Assembly: GCF_030463535.1 (NCBI RefSeq)
Contig: NC_132894.1
Span: 35,848,025-35,912,024 of the forward strand
Length of the DNA: 64,000 nucleotides
Direction: 5' to 3'
From: Salminus brasiliensis
Taxonomy: Eukaryota > Chordata > Actinopteri > Characiformes > Bryconidae
Shown: piece by piece, positions 56,301-64,000 of the stretch
Layout of the letters: the number at the start of each line of letters is the position of its first letter
Numbering within the stretch: the stretch's first letter is position 1
Made by a program: the position numbers and the translations under genes
The notes under the pieces: generated by a model
What the model was told of the DNA's origin: nothing
Seen by the model: the letters and a program-made list of their open reading frames with translations, nothing else
Databases searched by the model: none

Positions 56301-59300
56301 TCAGAGTGATGTCCCTGTAAAAAATTCAAACAGTGGTTCAGAATGAAGTCCTGATCATTTGGGCCACCAGTTTTATCCTCCCTATAAGAACTGAGTGGAA
56401 TGAGAGAAGCGGGGATGACGATGCTGCTGACGTCATCATCATTATCTGCAGGTTAATGGTTAAGATGTGGTTATTAGTTCAACTGGGGACTGGACTAATG
56501 CACTCTACTAGCAAATGGTTTATTTCTCTGCAAAGCAGACAAAAGTATTGGGATACCTGCTCATTCATTCACTGCTTTTTCTAAAATCAAGGTTATTAAA
56601 AAGAGCGGATCCAGCTTTTGTTGGAGTAACTGTCTCTACTGTCCAGGAAAGAAGACTAGATTTCTACTAGAGCATTTCTGTGAGGATTTGATTGCATTAT
56701 TGATTAGTGTGTTAGTCAGTGAGTTCTCACTCATCTTCCCAACTCATCCCAAAAGTACTGGATGGAGCTCCACCACCATCATTCCAGAGAACACCATTCT
56801 TCCACTGCTTCATAGCTCCTCAATGCTGGGGGGCTTTATATACCCCCCTCTAGCCCATGCCTGGCATTGGGCAGCATCCCGAGAGTATTAGAAAAATGAA
56901 ATAGTATATACTATTTCCTTAGCAGCACTTCTTCTCTACAGGGACTAGACAAGCTATGTGTGCATTTACATAGCAAACAACAGTTTATCGGATGCCAGAA
57001 TCAGCCCACAGTTCCCATATCAGTGCATCGCCGCCCCGTTGAAACCGTCTGTCCTGCAGTATTCTTAGAGCAGGATGGGGAGCCGAGGGTCAGAGTTAAG
57101 CACAGCTTGTGGATTTCCCTGCTGTTAACTTGGGTGTGAAGGATTCCAGCAGTTCCCCACCACTATCTAAGATGCTGCAGACGGTCAGTCTCTGTTAACC
57201 CCATTCCTTACCTGAGTTTTTCCGCGGGCTTTTCATCACGGAGGGATTTGCGACAGAGCTTGAGGTCACTGCCGGGGTACGGGAACTCCCTCATCTCCAT
57301 CTGATCGCAGTAAATCCGCAGAGGTTTAAGGACTCCCTTGAGGTTCATCAGCTGTTCTGGGACGCAATACCATAGGTGTGAAAATCATCTCAAGAGCATC
57401 AAAAGGCGCCAAGAAGCACCAAGACCCAGTTAAATCTTTCAGACTGGCCTACTAACTCTCCAGTTCTGTTACGGAAGCTTACAGACCCAGAGAGAGCGAT
57501 CGGGCCAGTCAGCAGTTCCACAGGTTCCTGAGAATCAATCTGAGCACCACTGGTCTCTAGTGGGTGGTGTGGCGCAACAGGTAACACCACTACCTGCCAC
57601 TGAGCCCACTGGGGTTCGATTTCCTGTTTGGGTGACTACAACAGCTGCGCTACACCAATAAGAGTCCTTGGGCAAGACTCCTAACACTACATTGACCCTC
57701 CTCTGTAACATGACTAGCTCTGGATAAGAGCGTCAGCTAGATGCCATGTGTAAATGTAATGTAAATGTAAATGGTCTAGGACAATAGTTTCCATCAATGG
57801 TCTTGGAGGATCCCCTGCCCTGCATACTCCTAATCCAGTGAAACAGCTCATCAACAAGCCTGTCTTGAGTTAAAGGTGGCAGGACCAGGGTTGGGAATCA
57901 CTGGTCTGGAGGATTTCCTGGGTGCCTCCCAATTGCATACTAATTAGTATCACTAACTAGTTTTTGAGTATGCTAAAAAAAAACTCAATGCAAACTTGGA
58001 ACTGGTCATTTTTGAAGTATAGTTAGGATTGGAGCATCGGAGAATATGTTGGCATTCCAACGTGAGGACAGCTGAGAGGATCATCGGAGTCTCTCTCCCC
58101 TCCGTCATGGACATTTACACCACCCGCTGCATCCGCAAAGCAACCAGCATTGTGGATGACTCCACCCACCCTTCACACAGACTGTTCTCCCTCCTGCCAT
58201 CAGGAAGAAGGTACCGCAGCATCCGGTCCAACACGACCAGACTCTGCAACAGCTTCTTCCCCCAAGCCATCAGACTCCTCAACACAACTCAACTTCTGAA
58301 CTGATGTCTTTCTGGTACACTCTCCCTCTCTCTCTCTTTCTCTCTCACACACACACCAACCATTTACCCCAGATAATATGGGAAGCATTTTTCACTAATA
58401 ACTTTACTACCTCACTGGACTGGATATTTATTGCACACTGCATAATTTGCACACTACCCCAATTATTTATTATCCTCTGTCTGTACTGTGTTGTGTTGTC
58501 TGTCCGCACTTGTATTGTGTTGCACTTGTGTTCTGTATGCACTGTGTCTATGTTGCACCATGGTCCTGGAGGAACGTTGTTTCGTTTCACTGTGTACTCT
58601 GTATGTAGCTGAAATGACAATAAAACCCACTTGACTTGACTTCATCACTTCCTAGTTAGCATGAGACCTGCCAAACCCGCACTACTAAAATGAGCATATA
58701 CCTTATACCATTAGTGCCTATGGTACACTGCCCATGTCTACATCACAGTAGACTGAGAGCCATGTCAGTATGATTGTAGAATTCCAGGATGAACCAGCCG
58801 CAGTTACTGTCAGACAGCCACAGCGATTCTGTTCCCCTGAGCACAAAAACTGGCAACTTTCACTTTCAGAACGTGAGACATGTAAATATCACAGCCCACC
58901 TGCCACGATATCCACAGCCTTGTTGGAGGGCCCGCAGTACAGGATGCCGCACTTCTTGGGTGTCTCCTGATTTGGTGCTGATTTCCTGCAGTGGTTAGCC
59001 TCGTGTGCTTTGTTTCTCAAGTAGAACTGATAAGTAATATGAAGCCCAACCACAGTTTTACCGGTACCTGTTTCAGACACGGGACGGATGAAAGTTAGAA
59101 CACCTCCTGCGTGTTACTATCGCAGAAAGGAACTTTGGCTATTTCTGCCGAATAAACTGCTAAATGGGAAAGTTGCCTGGTGGTCCTTGGATCACGGTGA
59201 AGGGGTTTTGCAAAGCTTCTTGAACAGCTCTGTCCTGACTCGGATTGAGAGGCGGTAGTTTCAGGCTGTGGTGGTCCACTGAATGGAGCTGCTCACCTGT

Positions 59301-62300
59301 GACTGATAAGAAATACAGGTTATTAAAATGACTGGAGGTGTGTGGTACACGTTAATTCGTGTTTTGAGGGAAGACGGTACTGAGGCAGAACTTACTGAGA
59401 GGTTTGTTAGAGATCTGCCCAATGGCGATGCTTTTCACCAGGCTGTTCGCTTGCTTTAGGTTGGCCACAGCATGTTCTCTCAGCCTGCCAATTCACAGAA
59501 CATGATGAGTGATAAATGATGAGTGCCTATTATACGCATACCCCTTAAAGCCCCGGGAAACGTTATATCGTTATATTTTATAATGATATATTGATTTTAT
59601 TTTGTATAATAATAAACCTGGCTGGTCAGTGAAGAGTTCAGCAGAGATCTGATACAACACTCCTCTCACCTCTCCGAGAACAGTCTGGGCGTGGTCTTAA
59701 TATTCTAATGACTGTGTGTGACTGACAGCTCTCTATCACTAGTGAATTTTCTTTTTTTTTTTTTTGGTTTCCATGGCTACGCATGCAGCCTGGAGACTGA
59801 AGAAGGAGCTCAATCCATGCTACCTGCCTTCTGAGTGAAGTTACTGAGGTCCTCAATTAAGTGTTTACTACATATCACTGCTGTCCAATGAAAACCATGT
59901 ATCTCCATGCTTGTCCATATTTAGTCACTGTGTCAATAATTCTGGACCAATGAATGGACCAATAGAAATGCTCTGAAATTGCTTTTAGAAGCTCTTATTT
60001 TACACTGCCTTCCATTCAGAGTTAAGGATGATTGTGGAGATACATGGTTTTCACTGGACAGCGACGATATGCTGGTCGTGTTGCAGACGATGCCACCATG
60101 TCTGTGACCAGCTCAAAAACTTCCATCCAGCTTTTATGTGATGAAACCTTAAAGAAGGTCCGGCCTACGTCCACTTTCCTGTTGGATGGGCATCCAGGGA
60201 CTGGACACACACGGAATTCTACCAAACCAGCCTAGTTGAATAGCTAGCTAGCACTCTAAGATGCTATCTAAGCTAGCTAAGGTTGCTCAGACTAGAAGAG
60301 AGGGTGGAGCCATGTTAGCCTTGCGATTCATCGGGGTTACTCTGATGTAAGCCTGAGCCACTTTCTGCACCACCCATTCTACACCACCCAGGAGAGCAAT
60401 GCTGGTGAAATCCAGGGTTATTGCTTTGGCCCTGAGGAGCCAGATTAGCTTCATTAGCGAATAGATTTAGGTTCCCCGGGCTTTGAAAGAAAACAATGGC
60501 ATTTGACTTACATGTATGGAATTTTCTTTGGAATCACTTCTACTGTGAACTTGGTACCCTGGGCAAAGACCTCCTCGGGAATGGCCATCGCACTCCGGTG
60601 GTTTATTTGAAAGTTGATTTTGATGATGGAAGACGTTTCATTCTTCTTTTCTTTGTTCGTTTCCTCTTTGGATCTGATGGCCACGCCATGCGCGACCCAT
60701 ATATAGTGCAGCGGATCCTCCAAGCCAGGGAATCCAGAGCCGTTGCATTGTTTAGCCTGGGCCTGTTCCTCTTTCCCAACATGCTGACCCCTCAACCGGA
60801 TGCAAAGGAAGCAATTGGACAGATCGAATTCCAGACGCCATCCTTTCTTCCGTGTCTGCGTCATTTGGTAGAAGCCCTTGAGGCTTGCCTCTGTTTCCTG
60901 GGTCCATGTTATCTCCACATCCTCAAGGATTACACTGTTATTTTCCTCCACAGCATTGTAAGCCGTGTCCATCTGGCACAGTCCTCTCCAGATCTTCTGG
61001 TACTCTTTGTAATTTTGGTAGATTGGCTTCGATGACCCGTACACATCTTTGGAAAAGCACATGGTTGGGTTTCTTGCATGTTCCAAACACACTTCAAACA
61101 ATGGGTTGATGCTGAGGAGCTTCACTGTTGGCGTTGTCACCCTGTCGATGATGTCTGTCCCAAGCTGCACTTGCAGCACCTCTCCTAACTTGAGTTCCAT
61201 CTCAAACTCCTTAAAATGCTCTTGTGAACTCGGCTCTTTCTTCAGCCGCTCAGGTTGCCTGTTTGCTGCCGTTCTCGCATGCTGAAGGCACACTCGGACC
61301 TTGTCCCAGTCTTCGGCTTTAGCTGCAGATCTAATCTGCCTCCACTTGTGGCCCGAGACTAGAGTCACGCTTTCATTGAGCCTCAGAGACTCTGGCTGCA
61401 TCCTTAAACCATCACTGAATGAATACACTCTTCTCTTCCAGTGGAGAGTGATGGATTTCCTGTTGCTGTTGTACTTAGGCTGCTCAACAACTTTTAGGTG
61501 CCTGTACATGATGGCTAACCCCTCAGGCAGTGGGTCAAACGGAAGTGAGATGACAAATTCATGTTTGTTCAGGGAAAGCTGGTCTACGACTGCCAGCTTG
61601 GTCACAACCATGGATAGGAATTTAGCTGTAGTGATGAATTTTAACGCTTGCAGGTCGTAGTCTTTAACAGAGTCCAGTAGTTCCATGCCGGAGCTGCAGA
61701 ACCCATCGATCTCTGCCTTGGTGTAGTCCACCACCTTTCCTCTGAGCACACTGTGAAGAAGCCTCTGAAGGATCAGGTCTAGGTAGCGTCTCATGGGGGA
61801 AGAGGCGCAGGTGTATGCGTTGAGTTGCAAGCCAAAGTGGCCCAATCTGGACTGCAAGCAGGAGCTGGATCTTAAAATCTTGGCCTTCTTCTGAAGGTCC
61901 TGGAACTCCTTCGCCATGTGAAGCAGCGTCGGGTGAATGTCGTCTGAGGTGATCAGCTTCAGCAGGGTGTGATAATCTCTGGTTGCTGCCATAGTTTCCA
62001 TCTTTTTTAATACAGACGTGAAGAGGGCAAGCGGTGTGTCGCCTTCCTCGTATTCTTCGTCTTCTCCTTCAGGATTTTCACTTCCTTCATCTTCTTCTGT
62101 CCAAACGTCAGTCTGGAAGCCTTCAACTTCACAGATATCTGATAGGTAAGGAGACAGGGGGAGAAGACGGGCATAGCTGGCCTTAAACTGCTCGAGCTCT
62201 TTGTCGTCTGGTTTCTGGTGGCATCTGAGTGGGGTTAGATCTCTCGTGAGCTCGTTAGAGATGAGTTCTTCTGCTACTGCACTGTTGTAGAGATTCATGA

Positions 62301-63836
62301 ACTCTTCCACCATGCACTGGGCCCTGCTCCTCTCTGACCACCGTCCAGAACTCCAGCCTCCATCCAGCCTGCACTTTCTGTGCTCTTCGGCGAATCGACA
62401 GGCCGTAGCAACGCAGTCTTCCGTACTTGAGAAACACAGAGGCAGTGATTTGTCGGAGTAACGTTCGCTAATGATCTTGTCTGCCTCCTCGTACGACAGC
62501 CGCATGTCAGACCTGACGCGGGAACGAGTTAAACGACTAGATACGATTGTGTTGGCGGCTTTATCGATGAGCATGACCAAGGATACAGCCTTTCGGTCCC
62601 GACGAGGGAATAGGCTGAGTTTCTTAGTTCTCAGCTTCCTGGAAAGCATGAAGACTGTCCTTTTCTCTTCTTCAGTGGTAGAACGAGTGTAAAGCGTCCT
62701 GCCCTTCTCTTTTGCAGCGAGGTCCTCCTCACTGTCTTTGCTGACATAACTTGCAACATCTGTGATGTGAACAGCAATCTCATAGGTTTCCCCTTTGTCA
62801 GTCACACTGATGGCATCATCCAAGTCCTTGGCATCACTGGGATCAATGGTAAATGTTTTTTCACTGCGAAAATCCTGTCTTTCTTTCTTATCATCTTCTT
62901 CTTCTTCTTCTTCTTTTTCTTCTTCATCATCCTCATTGGACGAGGAGGTAAGGGTGTCTTCTTCACCAAACCCTTTTAAAAGGATCTGAAACATTTCGTT
63001 TAAGTAATCCTCCTGTGTAAGGACCTTCGTAACCACTCCAAGAGGGTACTTACAATGTCTTTCCCATTTGAGAACCTTGACAACCAGCAGCTGATCCTCA
63101 GCTTTATCTATGAACTCGTCGGTGATCCACCAATTACCGTTGGGCTGGACCTTTCGGATATCTATTCTGTTTGGGTCTTTTTGAACGACACGTATTTTGG
63201 TCATGTCGTTCTTCATAGGTGTAACAAGTGGTTTGAGTCCTTCCATCTTGCAGACGAAGGTACAGTGCTCCTCATCCCTTTGCATCAGTCCTACGACCTT
63301 CCCCATCAACGGTCCGTGGCTTAAGATCTGAACACAGACCTCATCACCAGGAAAACATCTGCCTATATTATCTCTTCCAGTGATGGTGATAGAAAGGGTG
63401 GGAGCATCGAGAGGTTTGGCATATGCCAGATCATGCTTCATCATTTTAAGCTTGCAGTGTTTGTACTCGTGTGGTTTGGTCATCAAAAGCTTTTGCATAG
63501 CTCCTCGATCGAGGTCTTGTTCGTATTGCGGCTCCCACAGAAAGCCTGGGCTTGACTGCTTGGGCAGGAAATGGTGCTTCTCATTAGACTGATTCTTCCT
63601 TGGTGACTGCTGCGCTGGGAGCTCCATATTCTCAGAGCAGCAACAAATCGGAGGGTACAATCAACCAAGAGAAAGCCTAGTGACAAGAACCACCCCAGTG
63701 GGTGAAATGGAGAGTACCTCTGAATGCACTACTATGAAGCCCCCTATGTCAGGGGTCAGCGAGTGGTTAATTGAATGACTAATGTTTTGGACCAGCTGGC
63801 TTTCTTCATCTACTCCACATTCTCCATTCTGTGGTC
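52910..63836 (-). CDS. helz2: Helicase with zinc finger domain 2 (HELZ2-like), 5' part outside window
   Basis: An interferon-inducible protein, first described as a nuclear-receptor coactivator (PRIC285), that pairs an RNB 3'-5' exoribonuclease with UPF1-like SF1 helicases. Exons in transcript order: 63836-63718, 63630-60512, 59484-59396, 59296-59177, 59067-58900, 57356-57212, 56314-56219, 56140-55948, 54936-54802, 54116-53904, 53794-53635, 53320-53147, 53043-52910. Phases join to about 1620 codons; about 1000 residues (zinc fingers, first helicase) should lie to the right. The giant exon has RNB motif DPSDAKDLDDAISV (62806-62856), with the four metal-binding Asp kept, then an acidic Glu/Asp run before it and TCASSPMRRYLDL after it. 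The C-terminal helicase shows GPPGTGKT (split by an intron), DECAMATEPEAFIPL, LLGDHMQVQPIV, LDTQYRMHESICEFPS, ILTPYNAQ, KSQGSEWQYVIVTTVRSC and DPNQVNVAITRAQ. It ends CILH. Confidence 0.95.
53323..53356 (+). repeat. (AC)n microsatellite at a helz2 acceptor
   Basis: On the - strand it reads (GT)n ending tgtgtgtgtag at the acceptor before the exon starting 53320, replacing a usual polypyrimidine tract. Confidence 0.95.
53413..53600 (+). repeat. Tandem 'ctggccactttatcagaaac' repeat in helz2 intron
   Basis: Four copies with about 52-57 bp spacing (tagctctacactcactggcc..acacctacctt), plus an inverted fifth at 53575-53605. The core is the reverse complement of the minisatellite unit at 45870-46905. 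Confidence 0.85.
54170..54720 (-). repeat. Interspersed repeat family B, copy 4 (inverted)
   Basis: Reverse-orientation modules of 25740-26310: tcaccatt..tgatgaagacgctgcctgat, ggagggatacatgctgcagg, tacagaaagtagtccctaaa, (CAT)n at 54520-54549, gataggagataaattatggg. In the helz2 intron between exons ending 54802 and starting 54116. Confidence 0.8.
56530..56965 (+). mobile_element. Tc1-like MITE copy 11
   Basis: agacaaaagtattgggatac, ttggagtaactgtctctact, ccatcattccagagaacacc, tttatatacccccctctagc; the right part decays after gactagacaagct. In a helz2 intron. Confidence 0.75.
57556..57776 (+). repeat. tRNA-derived SINE with LINE-like tail
   Basis: A-box-like TGGCGCAACAGG, B box GGTTCGATTTCC at 57613-57624, tail ctctggataagagcgtcagc tagatgcc followed by (aaatgt)n. 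This tail type is widespread in teleost SINEs and shared with L2-clade LINEs. Confidence 0.8.
57783..57905. mobile_element. Palindromic repeat fragment
   Basis: Left tcaatggtcttggaggatcc, right ggcaggaccagggttgggaa: same hairpin-type family as 15905-16092. Confidence 0.5.
58040..58645 (+). mobile_element. 3' end of a LINE retrotransposon (5'-truncated)
   Basis: The frame 58029-58304 encodes the carboxyl end of a retrotransposon ORF (RTAERIIGVSLPSVMDIYTT, HRLFSLLPSGRRYRSI, FFPQAIRLLN). The 3' UTR then ends gaaatgacaataaaacccac ttgacttgactt. This end style suggests an L2/CR1-like clade. 5' truncation is normal for LINE insertions. It lies antisense within a helz2 intron. Confidence 0.75.
59485..60511 (-). 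other. helz2 intron after the giant RNB exon
   Basis: Apart from the inverted-arm element at 59879-60062 and tagctagctagc-type repeats near 60240-60285, nothing coding was recognised. Confidence 0.6.
59879..60062. mobile_element. 184-bp MITE with near-perfect 28-nt arms
   Basis: Left arm tgctgtccaatgaaaaccat.. and right arm ..atggttttcactggacagcg are reverse complements with about two mismatches. The centre shares ccaatagaaatgctctgaaa with 15590-15870 and 17620. Confidence 0.75.
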
Positions 63837-64000
63837 CTATAAACACACAGAAAAGCATAAAGACTTAGACTGTGTGTCCCAACATTTTGGCCACCAAAGT
63901 AAAGGACCCGTTGTTCTTGAGGCCTTTGTTTCTGGTGTACATCTTAAACGAGTTGTAAAGGTAGACGACATTCACTTTACGGTGAAATCATGCATATTTG

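Noticed and set aside
58029-58304. 91-codon frame as a host gene
   Set aside because: It is the end of a LINE ORF followed by a LINE-type 3' tail, 5'-truncated.
60496-61035. 179-codon + strand frame
   Set aside because: Antisense to the large helz2 coding exon, whose RNB and flanking protein features are unambiguous.

Overview
This is vertebrate nuclear DNA, almost certainly from a ray-finned (teleost) fish. It has short conserved coding exons with consensus splice sites, long introns full of microsatellites and minisatellites, tRNA-derived SINEs, and many short non-autonomous DNA transposons of types common in teleosts. The repeat mix suggests an ostariophysan such as a characin or catfish, but that is only an impression.

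Four protein-coding genes are present. (1) dagla (diacylglycerol lipase alpha, + strand) fills 550-24152. Its 5' end lies left of the window: the first visible exon encodes a late transmembrane helix. Seventeen further exons carry the lipase core (GHSLGAG serine, GKD aspartate, HVVHNH histidine) and the long vertebrate C-terminal tail with a PPxxF Homer-binding motif. A second, apparently alternative terminal exon at 14575-14940, with its own polyadenylation signal, would replace that tail with an unrelated 121-residue Pro/Ser/Thr/Gln-rich end. I regard it as the most interesting object here. (2) arih1 (Ariadne-1 RBR ubiquitin ligase, + strand) is complete in 14 exons at 31182-42916, followed by a probable long 3' UTR. 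(3) hacd4 (3-hydroxyacyl-CoA dehydratase 4, + strand) is complete at 49624-51983, with a possible upstream first exon ending at 47103. (4) helz2 (helicase with zinc finger 2, - strand) enters from the right edge and ends at 52910. The visible part is the RNB exoribonuclease module in one 3.1-kb exon, then twelve small exons, eleven of which carry the C-terminal UPF1-like helicase. hacd4 and helz2 are convergent, with 926 bp between their stop codons.

Layout: 1-24152 dagla; 24153-31181 intergenic or 3' UTR, made of transposon copies and a 13-bp minisatellite; 31182-42916 arih1; 42917-45750 probable arih1 3' UTR with a 36-bp minisatellite; 45870-46900 a 42/84-bp minisatellite; 46915-47103 a probable promoter and first exon; 47195-48745 an 11-bp minisatellite; 49592-51983 hacd4; 52910-63836 helz2.

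The genes do not form an operon or an evident pathway. dagla makes the endocannabinoid 2-AG, arih1 ubiquitinates with cullin-RING ligases, hacd4 acts in very-long-chain fatty acid elongation, and helz2 is an interferon-linked nuclease/helicase. The unusual features are structural: the alternative dagla end, two GC-AG introns, splice sites embedded in microsatellites, a possible choice of hacd4 start exon, and several large tandem arrays. Exon boundaries were set by eye from splice signals, reading phase and remembered family sequences. No alignment or transcript data were available.
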